DNA of 8,415 nucleotides from Bacillota bacterium (GCA_023417975.1 JAEZDX010000077.1:1-8415); one strand, 5' to 3'; numbered from the stretch's first letter, positions 1-5,626 are shown. Translations and numbers: made by a program. Notes: a model not told the origin generated them from the sequence alone.

Positions 1-709
1 CAATGCCGGTACGAATTCCTTTACGGGCAGCATATATGGCTGCACTTGCACCTGCGGGGCCGCCTCCAATGACGAGGACATCAAAAGGCTCTTTGTGGTC
101 AAAGTCGGATGCCTCAGGAGCGCTGCCAAGCTTTGATAGAATATCTTCAACGGTCATTCGGCCGCTGCTGAAGAATTCACCATTCAAGTAAACAGAGGGA
201 ACTGCCATGATATTTTTGCTCTCAACTTCTTCTTTATATGCTGCGCCGTCGATCATAGTATGAGAAATTGCAGGGTTTAGGACGCTCATTAAGTTAAGTG
301 CCTGCACAACCTCCGGGCAGTTATGGCAGCTTAAGCTTATATATGTTTCGAAAGCATAATTCCCCTTAAGCTTTCCAATTTGGTCAATTGTCTTTGGTTG
401 AGCTTTTGGAGGTCTTCCGCTTACTTGAAGCAGTGCAAGCACAAGTGAAGTGAATTCGTGACCTAAGGGCACACCTGCAAAGATTATACCGGTATCTTCT
501 CCAACACGGTTTACACTAAAGCTTGGTGTTCTCTGCAATTCAGTTCTTTCAACTTTGATTTTCGGTGATATATGAGTCAGCTCTTCTATGAGAGCCAGCA
601 TATCATTAGATACATCATCAGAGCCGGCACTGACCTTGAGCAGCACATTGTTCTCCAGCAACTGGAGATATTGGGCTAATTGGGATTTGATATCTGCATC
701 AAGAATCAT
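1..709 (-). CDS. ahpF: Alkyl hydroperoxide reductase subunit F, N-terminal part (cut by window edge)
   Basis: This is the FAD/NADH-dependent reductase that passes electrons to AhpC. About 236 residues are visible. They cover the AhpF-specific N-terminal double-thioredoxin-fold domain (about 1-195), with its redox pair in SLSCHNCPEVV (Cys128 and Cys131, matching E. coli Cys129/Cys132). The start of the flavoprotein domain follows, with the dinucleotide-binding glycines DVLVIGGGPAG near residue 210. The second CxxC of the thioredoxin-reductase-like half would lie beyond the left edge. I chose the ATG at 709 because TAAGGTGAG just upstream supplies a ribosome site that overlaps the ahpC stop codon. 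Only 11 nt separate the two genes, so they are cotranscribed and probably translationally coupled. The N-terminal domain distinguishes it from a plain thioredoxin reductase. Confidence 0.95.
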   Translation of the reverse strand, partial: MILDADIKSQLAQYLQLLENNVLLKVSAGSDDVSNDMLALIEELTHISPKIKVERTELQRTPSFSVNRVGEDTGIIFAGVPLGHEFTSLVLALLQVSGRPPKAQPKTIDQIGKLKGNYAFETYISLSCHNCPEVVQALNLMSVLNPAISHTMIDGAAYKEEVESKNIMAVPSVYLNGEFFSSGRMTVEDILSKLGSAPEASDFDHKEPFDVLVIGGGPAGASAAIYAARKGIRTGI

Positions 710-720
710 AAGCACTCACC

Positions 721-1284
721 TTAAATCTTTCCAACAAGATCAAGACTTGGCTTAAGTGTAGCAGAACCTTCTTTCCACTTTGCAGGGCAAACTTCACCCG
801 GATTATTTCTAACATACTGCGCAGCCTTGATCTTATTAACGAGAGAACTTGCATCACGACCTATATTACCGGCGTTGATTTCAACCGCCTGAATAACACC
901 ATCCGGATCTATAATAAAGGTACCGCGATCTGCAAGACCGTCGGCTTCTATTAATACATCAAAGTTTCTTGATAGGATATGGGATGGATCTCCGATCATC
1001 GTGTAAGTAATTTTCTTAATGGCTTCTGAACTGTCATGCCATGCCTTATGTGTATAATGAGTATCTGTTGAAACGGAATACACTTCAGCTCCAAGTGATT
1101 TCAAGGTTTCGTAATTGTCTTGCAAATCCTCTAATTCTGTTGGGCAAACAAAGGTGAAGTCAGCAGGATAAAAGCAAACTACACTCCATTTTCCTTTAAA
1201 ATCTGCTTCAGTAAGATCTATAAACTCACCATTACGGTAAGCAGATGCTTTAAATGGCTTTACTATTGTTCCTATTAATGACAT
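721..1284 (-). CDS. ahpC: Alkyl hydroperoxide reductase subunit C (2-Cys peroxiredoxin)
   Basis: This cytosolic peroxiredoxin reduces H2O2, organic hydroperoxides and probably peroxynitrite, and is recycled by AhpF encoded directly downstream. At 187 residues it has the full family length. The peroxidatic cysteine is Cys47 in DFTFVCPTEL and the resolving cysteine is Cys166 in GEVCPAKW. The C-terminal tail ends PSLDLVGKI, typical of bacterial AhpC1-type enzymes, so it is a typical 2-Cys enzyme forming intersubunit disulfides. The ATG at 1284 is preceded by AGGAGG (1295-1300) at good spacing. Transcription probably starts near 1379 from a strong sigma-A promoter with a PerR-box-like palindrome over the start region, suggesting peroxide induction. 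No residue expected of the family is missing. Confidence 0.97.
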   Translation of the reverse strand: MSLIGTIVKPFKASAYRNGEFIDLTEADFKGKWSVVCFYPADFTFVCPTELEDLQDNYETLKSLGAEVYSVSTDTHYTHKAWHDSSEAIKKITYTMIGDPSHILSRNFDVLIEADGLADRGTFIIDPDGVIQAVEINAGNIGRDASSLVNKIKAAQYVRNNPGEVCPAKWKEGSATLKPSLDLVGKI

Positions 1285-1294
1285 AATTAATCAA

Positions 1295-1300
1295 CCTCCT
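1295..1300 (-). promoter_or_regulatory. Ribosome binding site of ahpC
   Basis: On the minus strand this reads AGGAGG, ten bases before the ATG at 1284. It fixes the ahpC start. Confidence 0.85.
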
Positions 1301-1360
1301 AAATTTCTATTAGAATTTATTCCTAAATTATTATTAGCTTTTTAATATTAATGAATTAAC

Positions 1361-1375
1361 TAATAATAATTATCC
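1361..1375 (-). promoter_or_regulatory. PerR-box-like operator of ahpCF
   Basis: The plus strand reads TAATAATAATTATCC. Against the Bacillus PerR box TTATAATNATTATAA it matches 11 of 14 defined positions, and the core ATAAT-A-ATTAT (1363-1373) is a perfect inverted repeat. It lies just downstream of the ahpC -10, covering about +4 to +18, where a repressor would block transcription. A second, weaker copy (CTAATAATAATT on the minus strand, 1327-1338) lies in the leader. ahpCF is a known PerR target in Gram-positives; the assignment here is inference, and AT-rich DNA makes chance matches easier. Confidence 0.55.
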
Positions 1376-1385
1376 TTTAATATAA

Positions 1386-1414
1386 ATTATTGTATAATGT
1401 TTGCCAATTGTCAA
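1386..1414 (-). promoter_or_regulatory. Sigma-A promoter of ahpCF
   Basis: On the minus strand a perfect -35 TTGACA (1409-1414) is followed after exactly 17 bases by the -10 AATAAT (1386-1391, five of six consensus bases). The predicted start near 1379 gives a leader of about 95 nt before the ahpC ATG. Confidence 0.8.
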
Positions 1415-1577
1415 GAGGCGTATTAAATTATTTTGGTAAAATTATATAATTACATAGACTGTAGTGCAGTTTTTAGCAGGAATAGTATGTAATAATAAAA
1501 ATATTATTTGTAGGGGAAAGACTGGGACATAATTTAAAAGGCAGCTTAGAATGGAAGGTTTAAGTTGTAATTAATAT
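1415..1577. other. Gene-free stretch upstream of the ahpCF promoter
   Basis: Between the ahpCF promoter and the hairpin at 1578 I see no convincing open reading frame on either strand. The plus strand holds a possible extended -10 (TGT followed by AATAAT, 1488-1496) without a good -35. It could start a short transcript of roughly 120 nt ending at the hairpin with T-tract. Nothing here resembles a riboswitch or tRNA that I recognise. Confidence 0.4.
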
Positions 1578-1624
1578 ATCCACAATGATGCGGGTTATTG
1601 ACGCACTATTGTGGATTCTTTTTT
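1578..1624 (+). terminator. Strong intrinsic-terminator-like hairpin, T-tract on plus strand
   Basis: ATCCACAAT (1578-1586) pairs perfectly with ATTGTGGAT (1608-1616). The stem continues inward through a G-T pair and one mismatch to TGCG (1589-1592) with CGCA (1602-1605), leaving a 9-base loop. TTCTTTTTT-like sequence follows on the plus strand (1616-1624). There is no plus-strand gene upstream. Read on the minus strand it lies about 55 nt after the tlp stop with only a weak ATATATTAATT tail, so it may end tlp transcription, or end an unannotated plus-strand RNA. Confidence 0.7.
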
Positions 1625-1671
1625 GGTTCAGAACAAATTATGCTATTGCAGTATGTGAGAGAAAATAGGAA

Positions 1672-1899
1672 TTACTTGTAACCGTTTTTCCTCGCCTTTG
1701 ACTCATCTTTGATTTCAGATCTGAAAGAATCAAGTGCAGCTTCTCTGCGTTCATTCTTAGCCTTTATTTCTTCTTTGGCTTTTGGATTATCACTCTCATC
1801 TATAGCTTCTTCGGATAATCGTATATTCTCAATTGTGTCATCAATATTGTTTTGAATTCTTTCCACATTATCAGTTCTATCATCTGGGTTACTTTTCAT
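1672..1899 (-). CDS. tlp: Small acid-soluble spore protein, Tlp family
   Basis: The 75-residue hydrophilic, highly charged protein has the Tlp hallmarks: NPDDRTDNVERIQ near the N-terminus (about residues 4-16), a central DTIENI with acidic helix, KNERREAALDSFRSEIKDE (about 48-66) and the tail ARKNGYK. In Bacillus, Tlp is made in the forespore under sigma-G and packed into the spore; the name reflects an early comparison with thioredoxin, but there is no CxxC here and no redox activity is expected. The ATG at 1899 has an excellent AAGGAGGT site (1907-1914). It is a single-gene unit divergent from the MarR gene. I could not find a convincing sigma-G promoter by eye. Its presence implies an endospore former. 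Confidence 0.9.
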   Translation of the reverse strand: MKSNPDDRTDNVERIQNNIDDTIENIRLSEEAIDESDNPKAKEEIKAKNERREAALDSFRSEIKDESKARKNGYK

Positions 1900-1906
1900 A
1901 AAGGTT

Positions 1907-1914
1907 ACCTCCTT
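1907..1914 (-). promoter_or_regulatory. Ribosome binding site of tlp
   Basis: The minus strand reads AAGGAGGT, seven bases before the ATG. It is a near-perfect anti-Shine-Dalgarno match, consistent with high expression during sporulation. Confidence 0.85.
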
Positions 1915-1922
1915 AGTTTTAA

Positions 1923-1934
1923 ATGAAATTTCAT
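1923..1934. repeat. Perfect 12-bp palindrome upstream of tlp
   Basis: ATGAAATTTCAT is a perfect palindrome just upstream of the tlp ribosome site. It could be an operator or a chance AT-rich palindrome. It does not resemble the CG-containing palindromes of the MarR locus. Confidence 0.35.
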
Positions 1935-2031
1935 AGTTATAGATGTAGTTTTACCGTAGAAAAAAATCTTATCCATAGCATTTTATACTTAATGCTGATT
2001 GTACCGGCAGTTTAAAAATTGTAGTAACAGG

Positions 2032-2060
2032 TTGACAGTGAAGGTAAATAAAACTATAAT
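2032..2060 (+). promoter_or_regulatory. Consensus sigma-A promoter of the marR gene
   Basis: TTGACA (2032-2037), exactly 17 bases, then TATAAT (2055-2060): both hexamers are perfect. The predicted start is near 2067, inside the palindromic operator that follows. A promoter this strong in front of a regulator makes sense if it is tightly autorepressed. Confidence 0.88.
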
Positions 2061-2063
2061 TAA

Positions 2064-2079
2064 TTCGTACTCGGACGAA
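2064..2079 (+). promoter_or_regulatory. Palindromic operator, copy A (marR promoter)
   Basis: TTCGTACTCGGACGAA has inverted arms TTCGT/ACGAA, extended by one more pair to ATTCGT/ACGAAT (2063-2080). It covers the predicted transcription start and ends just before the marR ribosome site, an ideal place for autorepression. Closely related 16-mers recur at 2551, 2847 and 2895. Confidence 0.72.
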
Positions 2080-2092
2080 TGAGGTGTTGAGA

Positions 2093-2527
2093 ATGAAAAG
2101 TAAATGCATTATCAGCAAGATAAATAAGATCAGTGAAGCATCTGATAAATATCTGTTGAAAAAAATAAAGAATGAGCAATTACCTATATTGCTAAATCAC
2201 GCAGCCTTGTTTGATATTTTACCGGAGGATGGTTCATCACTGTTATTTAACGAAGTAGCAAGCATTTGGAAAATATCTAAGTCATCTTTATCCGATATAA
2301 TAAATAAGTATGAGAGTCAAGGGTTGATAAAGAAATGTGTATGCAATGAAGATAAAAGAAGTGTGTATATCAGCTTAACAACCGAGGCTATACCGATAAA
2401 ACAAAGGCTTGCAGAGTTGGAGAAAGAATTTCTTGATTTATTATTAAAGGATTTTAGTGTTGATCAAAGAAAGGTGTTTGAAAGCAATATAGATGATGCT
2501 CTCAATAATATATTAAAAATGCTATAG
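2093..2527 (+). CDS. MarR-family transcriptional regulator
   Basis: A 144-residue winged-helix protein of normal MarR length. A helical N-terminus leads to the helix-turn-helix (about 50-80: NEVASIWKISKSSLSDIINKYESQ in overlapping pieces, then GLIKK). The wing carries the family signature NEDKRSVYISLT (Asp87, Arg89), and C-terminal dimerisation helices follow. I start at ATG 2093 because GAGGTG (2081-2086) sits six bases upstream; the in-frame GTG at 2084 lies inside that ribosome site. Cys5, Cys82 and Cys84 are the only cysteines; Cys82-Val-Cys84 lies at the base of the wing and could sense thiol oxidation or metal, which is inference. The ligand is unknown. Operator copies in front of its own gene, nfu and the MCP gene suggest it controls all three. 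Confidence 0.9.
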   Translation: MKSKCIISKINKISEASDKYLLKKIKNEQLPILLNHAALFDILPEDGSSLLFNEVASIWKISKSSLSDIINKYESQGLIKKCVCNEDKRSVYISLTTEAIPIKQRLAELEKEFLDLLLKDFSVDQRKVFESNIDDALNNILKML

Positions 2528-2540
2528 AAGCATTTTTTTT
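2515..2540 (+). terminator. Intrinsic terminator of marR
   Basis: AAATGCT (2517-2523) and AGCATTT (2529-2535) form a perfect 7-bp stem with a 5-base loop containing the marR stop codon, followed by an unbroken T-run to 2540. It would separate marR from nfu transcription at least partly, so nfu should have its own promoter or depend on read-through. Confidence 0.7.
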
Positions 2541-2550
2541 GGATAGATTA

Positions 2551-2566
2551 TCCGTACGCGTACGAA
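2551..2566 (+). promoter_or_regulatory. Palindromic operator, copy B (upstream of nfu)
   Basis: TCCGTACGCGTACGAA matches copy A at 13 of 16 positions and contains the perfect palindrome CGTACGCGTACG (2553-2564). It lies between the marR terminator and the nfu ribosome site. I see no good sigma-A promoter around it; TTGGAT (2539-2544) with TACGAA (2561-2566) is a poor candidate. Confidence 0.68.
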
Positions 2567-2588
2567 AAAGCTGAAAGAAGGTTAATGT

Positions 2589-2810
2589 ATGAAAGAATTA
2601 ATTGTAAAATCATTGGAGAAAGTTAGACCAATGCTTCAAAGAGATGGTGGAGATGTAGAGTTTGTTGATGTGAGTAAGGATGGAGTTGTTAGTGTAAAAA
2701 TGCAAGGTGCCTGTGGAAATTGCCCAGGAGCGATGATGACACTTAAGATGATTATAGAGGAAACATTAAAACACGATGTTCCTGGTGTTAAAGAGGTTAT
2801 AGGAGTTTAA
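2589..2810 (+). CDS. NifU C-terminal domain (Nfu-type) Fe-S cluster carrier, stand-alone
   Basis: This 73-residue cytosolic protein consists of just the NifU C-terminal domain. It has the family start VRPMLQRDGGDVEFV (about 12-26) and the cluster-binding motif GACGNCPGA with Cys42 and Cys45. Two subunits typically bridge one [4Fe-4S] cluster through these CxxC motifs and pass it to target enzymes. No IscU-like or ferredoxin domain is attached. ATG 2589 has AGAAGG (2576-2581) seven bases upstream; the ATG at 2585 is out of frame. It sits after the marR terminator with operator copy B directly before it, suggesting that the MarR protein controls its supply. Fe-S factors are often needed under oxidative stress, which would fit the nearby ahpCF, although that link is inferred. 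Confidence 0.92.
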   Translation: MKELIVKSLEKVRPMLQRDGGDVEFVDVSKDGVVSVKMQGACGNCPGAMMTLKMIIEETLKHDVPGVKEVIGV

Positions 2811-2846
2811 ATCATAGAGAGCTTTTAAAATCAGTTTTCGACATGC

Positions 2847-2862
2847 TTCGTTCGCGGACGAA
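2847..2862 (+). promoter_or_regulatory. Palindromic operator, copy C (distal site upstream of the MCP gene)
   Basis: TTCGTTCGCGGACGAA matches copy A at 14 of 16 positions, with arms TTCGT/ACGAA. It lies 95-110 bp before the MCP start and 48 bp (centre to centre) before copy D. No convincing promoter overlaps it. Confidence 0.68.
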
Positions 2863-2887
2863 ATATATCGGAAAGTATGAACAGCTA

Positions 2888-2916
2888 TTGGAAATACGTT
2901 CGAGTACATATATATA
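2888..2916 (+). promoter_or_regulatory. Candidate promoter of the MCP gene
   Basis: TTGGAA (2888-2893), 17 bases, then TATATA (2911-2916), a moderate sigma-A match. The predicted start near 2923 gives a leader of about 34 nt. Operator copy D fills the spacer almost exactly, which supports both calls. Confidence 0.55.
2895..2910 (+). promoter_or_regulatory. Palindromic operator, copy D (in the MCP promoter spacer)
   Basis: TACGTTCGAGTACATA; its reverse complement TATGTACTCGAACGTA matches copy A at 12 of 16 positions, including the central GTACTCG. It is the most degenerate copy, but it sits between the -35 and -10 hexamers, where a bound repressor would exclude RNA polymerase. Confidence 0.5.
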
Positions 2917-2956
2917 AATGATAGGGTTGACTTCGTTGGAAGTTTAGGAGGTACAC

Positions 2957-4567
2957 ATGTTTAGTTCCATAAGAAAGAGATTAATATTTAATTTTGTTAT
3001 AATAGCCGCAGTAATAATTATTGCTTGTACAAGCTTTTTTACATATGAAATGCTACGAGGGATAGAAGGTCAGATGAAAGCTGATGGAATAACCTTGGTT
3101 AATAATATAAAAGCTAATATTGAAGGCGCAGACGTTAATGATATTAACAGAATGCAGCAAATAATAGATGAAACCTATAAATATGCTGATGGTCAATTAT
3201 ATTATGCAGGTGCAATAACCAAAGATAAAACCATTGTAGCGGGAACTGCAAAGGATTCAATAGGGGAAAAGGTAGATTCTTCAGAATATGATGAAGCCTT
3301 TAAAGGGAAAACAGCTGCTTTTATGTACGTATGGAGAGGAGTTCCTGCATATAACGTAACTGTTCCTGTAAGAGATGGAAACACAATAAAGTATGGACTA
3401 TCTATTGGAATTTCCGTTGATAATATGAAAAAACAAACGAAAAACAGCATTATCAAGAGCATATTCTTCGATTTAATCTTATTGATATTGGTTGTTGTTG
3501 CAGCAATGATTATTGGAAAAAGAATTGCAAGGCCAATAGAAAGCATTAAAGAAACTATTGAAAAAATAGGTGAAGGAGATTTGACAGCAGAGTACGATGA
3601 AGTTATAGGAAAAGATGAGATAGGAAGGCTTGCAGCAGTAAATAATGTGACTACAAATAAAATAAGAGAACTGGTTAGAAAAGTTAAGGTCATATCGGAA
3701 AGCTTAAGCAATTTATCAAAAAACATTTCAAGCGGAGGAAATCAAATAGCTTTAACGAGTGAAGGTATAGCAGCTTCGGTAGTTAATGTGTCAGAGGAAG
3801 GTATGAAACAGACAGAGGCTTTAGACAATGCAGTTAAGCTGCTGGAAAAATTCTCTATAGATTTAAATGGCGTAAATGATAAATTGACATTGTTGGCTAA
3901 GGATGGAGCTGAAAAGATCAATAATTTATCATCCAGTGTAGATGAGATGCTGAACTCCTTTAATTTGGCCAAAACTAAGGTTGTAAGTTTGGATGAAACC
4001 ATTTCTAAGATTAACTCAATTGTAGATGTGATAAATGGGGTGGCATCACAAACAAATCTTTTGGCATTAAATGCATCAATTGAAGCAGCAAGAGCCGGTG
4101 AAGCCGGAAAAGGTTTTTCGGTAGTGGCTCAGGAGATAAGAAAACTTGCTGAAGAAGTATTAAATTCTTCCAAAGGAATAGCAGGGTTGATAAATACTAT
4201 AATGAAAGAAACCCATGAAGTTTATGATACTACGGAGCATGTCACAAACATCGCAGCGGAAAGCAGAGGGGATATTAACAATGCAATATCCTCCTTTAAA
4301 CAAGTAATTTCAAGAGTTAATGATATACCTAAGGAAATAAATGAAGTTCATGAAGTTGTCCAAGGAACAATGAATGCAAGCAGCGAAATTTTGCATACGG
4401 TAGAAGCGATAGCTTCAGAGTCGCAAACAATGTCCGCGCTCTCTCAAGAGGTAACTGCCTCAACTGAAGAGCAGGCTGCTATAACAAATGAAATGGCTGT
4501 AACTGCAAAGAAGTTGGTAAAAATAGCAGCTGTATTAGAGAAAAATGTAATGGAGTATAGTGTATAA
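2957..4567 (+). CDS. Methyl-accepting chemotaxis protein with an extracellular Cache-like sensor
   Basis: A 536-residue transmembrane chemoreceptor that signals to CheA through CheW. Order: a short basic N-terminus; TM1 (about 9-30); an extracellular sensor of about 135 residues (31-165) that looks like a single-Cache domain, ending GLSIGISVDNMKK; TM2 (about 166-187); HAMP (about 188-241, with RPIESI and DEIGRL); then a long cytoplasmic coiled coil. The conserved hairpin tip lies at about 363-393, with QTNLLALNASIEAARAGE and GKGFSVVAQEIRKLAEE. No CheR-binding pentapeptide is present; the tail ends LEKNVMEYSV. ATG 2957 follows AGGAGG (2946-2951). The ligand cannot be read from the sequence. 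The upstream MarR-type operators and moderate promoter suggest regulated rather than constitutive expression. Antisense frames inside it are shadows. Confidence 0.93.
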   Translation: MFSSIRKRLIFNFVIIAAVIIIACTSFFTYEMLRGIEGQMKADGITLVNNIKANIEGADVNDINRMQQIIDETYKYADGQLYYAGAITKDKTIVAGTAKDSIGEKVDSSEYDEAFKGKTAAFMYVWRGVPAYNVTVPVRDGNTIKYGLSIGISVDNMKKQTKNSIIKSIFFDLILLILVVVAAMIIGKRIARPIESIKETIEKIGEGDLTAEYDEVIGKDEIGRLAAVNNVTTNKIRELVRKVKVISESLSNLSKNISSGGNQIALTSEGIAASVVNVSEEGMKQTEALDNAVKLLEKFSIDLNGVNDKLTLLAKDGAEKINNLSSSVDEMLNSFNLAKTKVVSLDETISKINSIVDVINGVASQTNLLALNASIEAARAGEAGKGFSVVAQEIRKLAEEVLNSSKGIAGLINTIMKETHEVYDTTEHVTNIAAESRGDINNAISSFKQVISRVNDIPKEINEVHEVVQGTMNASSEILHTVEAIASESQTMSALSQEVTASTEEQAAITNEMAVTAKKLVKIAAVLEKNVMEYSV

Positions 4568-4663
4568 TACGAGCTTATGAATATAATAAAACACAAATTG
4601 CTTAATTAATCTGTAATATTTATAAAGATAATACTGTACTTACAAAAAAATATGAAATCATAG

Positions 4664-4709
4664 AAATGCCCGAAAATCTTCGAATTACTTGGAGGTGATG
4701 GGCATTTTT
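4664..4709 (+). terminator. Terminator-like hairpin after the MCP gene
   Basis: AAATGCCC (4664-4671) and GGGCATTT (4700-4707) form a perfect 8-bp stem, followed by more T residues. The 28-base loop is long and can fold further (CGAA with TTCG, 4671-4682). It lies about 97 nt after the MCP stop and before the next promoter candidate. Confidence 0.55.
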
Positions 4710-4767
4710 ATATTAGTAAAAATAAAAAAATAAAATTTATAATTTATTCATAATTAACTAAAAGTAT

Positions 4768-4795
4768 TTATCATTTGCTGATAATAATGTATAAT
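4768..4795 (+). promoter_or_regulatory. Candidate promoter of the ATP synthase operon
   Basis: A perfect -10 TATAAT (4790-4795) is preceded at 16 bases by TTATCA (4768-4773), four of six -35 bases. It lies 33 bp before the first ORF of the group. No other good promoter is visible between here and atpA, so it may drive the whole atp operon. Confidence 0.55.
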
Positions 4796-4827
4796 AAAAA
4801 CGATAATGAGAAAGGGAGGGAGCAATA

Positions 4828-5172
4828 GTGAGAAAATGTAAGAAAAATAAGATTGTTATGGTAATAATAGCTGTTTTATGCTTAAAATTAATAGATTTAG
4901 TCATTTTCAGTAGCGAATGTATGCTTTCCTCCTCGCAGATTAAATATAAAACTATTTTAGAGAAGAAACAGCATACGGTTATTACTTTTGTATCAAATGG
5001 TTTTCAGCATGATAGTTTTGAATTAATATATAGTGATTTTATATACAATGGAAGAAATATAAAAAGTTATTACTATGATAGTAAAGTCACAGGTTTTAGT
5101 ATTTTTTTCGATCATAGGGATAAATTGATGATATTTTTAGGAAGCAGGTTTAGCGGGAGTAGTTATACATAA
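4828..5172 (+). CDS. Unknown small membrane-anchored protein at the head of the atp operon
   Basis: I do not recognise this 114-residue protein. It has a basic N-terminus (RKCKKNK), one hydrophobic segment at about residues 9-28 (VMVIIAVLCLKLIDLVIF) and a polar, tyrosine- and serine-rich remainder of about 85 residues ending SRFSGSSYT, probably outside the membrane. The AVLC stretch does not fit a lipobox, because the residue before Cys is Leu. The GTG at 4828 is chosen for its GGGAGG site (4814-4819) eight bases upstream; an in-frame ATG at 4858 would cut into the hydrophobic segment. It ends 36 nt before atpI with no terminator between, so it is probably cotranscribed with the ATP synthase genes. 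Whether it works with the enzyme or is a passenger is unknown. Confidence 0.65.
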   Translation: MRKCKKNKIVMVIIAVLCLKLIDLVIFSSECMLSSSQIKYKTILEKKQHTVITFVSNGFQHDSFELIYSDFIYNGRNIKSYYYDSKVTGFSIFFDHRDKLMIFLGSRFSGSSYT

Positions 5173-5191
5173 TAGGTATAAAAAATTCATC

Positions 5192-5198
5192 AAGGAGG
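5192..5198 (+). promoter_or_regulatory. Ribosome binding site of atpI
   Basis: AAGGAGG, ten bases before the ATG at 5209; a strong site that fixes the start. Confidence 0.8.
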
Positions 5199-5208
5199 TA
5201 TTACTTAA

Positions 5209-5592
5209 ATGAATTTAAGCAAATTAAATTATCAAGTTCGGATAATGTTAAAGGCTTTATTATTTTCGTTTATTTTATCTGTATTTATAATAGTTATACT
5301 TCCTGATCCCAAAAAGCATGTATATGGCTTGGTTTTTAGTACATTAATAACAATATTGAATTTCAGACTTATGTGTATTAGCATTGAAAAAGCTATCTGT
5401 ATGTCTCAGAAAAAAATTAGAGCTTTTATAGCAACTAATTATGGGATAAGAACGTTCATTTACGGAATAGTTTTGGCAATAGCTTTTATAGCTGATTACC
5501 TAAGCTTTTATACTGCTATTATAGGGTTGTTTTCAATAAGAATTATTATATTTATAGATGTTTTTTTTACGGGACATTTATCTGAAAATTAG
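5209..5592 (+). CDS. atpI: ATP synthase protein I-like membrane protein (AtpI)
   Basis: A 127-residue, very hydrophobic protein with four predicted membrane segments (about 14-31, 37-57, 74-93 and 96-116), the length and topology of AtpI/UncI. The family-like GLVFSTLITILNFRLM (about 41-56), with glycine and asparagine spaced as usual, supports the call. In other bacteria AtpI helps assemble the c-ring and may assist cation uptake; it is not part of the finished enzyme. Its place immediately before atpB is the classical one. These proteins are poorly conserved, so context carries much of the evidence. It ends 34 nt before the atpB ATG. Confidence 0.8.
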   Translation: MNLSKLNYQVRIMLKALLFSFILSVFIIVILPDPKKHVYGLVFSTLITILNFRLMCISIEKAICMSQKKIRAFIATNYGIRTFIYGIVLAIAFIADYLSFYTAIIGLFSIRIIIFIDVFFTGHLSEN

Positions 5593-5626
5593 AATAATAA
5601 ATTTACTATTAGAGAGGATTTACAAT

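Noticed and set aside
3..191. Plus-strand open frame at the left edge
   Set aside because: It is antisense to ahpF, whose FAD-binding motif and CxxC are clear on the minus strand.
2084..2092. Earlier GTG start for the MarR regulator
   Set aside because: The GTG lies inside the GAGGTG ribosome site that serves the ATG at 2093 and has no ribosome site of its own.
3202..4002. Two antisense open frames inside the MCP gene (3202-3726 and 3742-4002)
   Set aside because: They lie wholly opposite a well-supported chemoreceptor, have no ribosome sites, and their serine/leucine-rich hydrophobic composition is what the reverse strand of such a gene gives.
4691..4733. Short open frame of 11 codons starting ATG 4698 after GGAGG
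   Set aside because: The spacing of two bases is too short for initiation, and the sequence is explained by the right arm of the terminator-like hairpin.
5558..5626. Longer atpB start overlapping atpI
   Set aside because: The extra residues do not fit the subunit a N-terminus and there is a proper ribosome site before the ATG at 5627.
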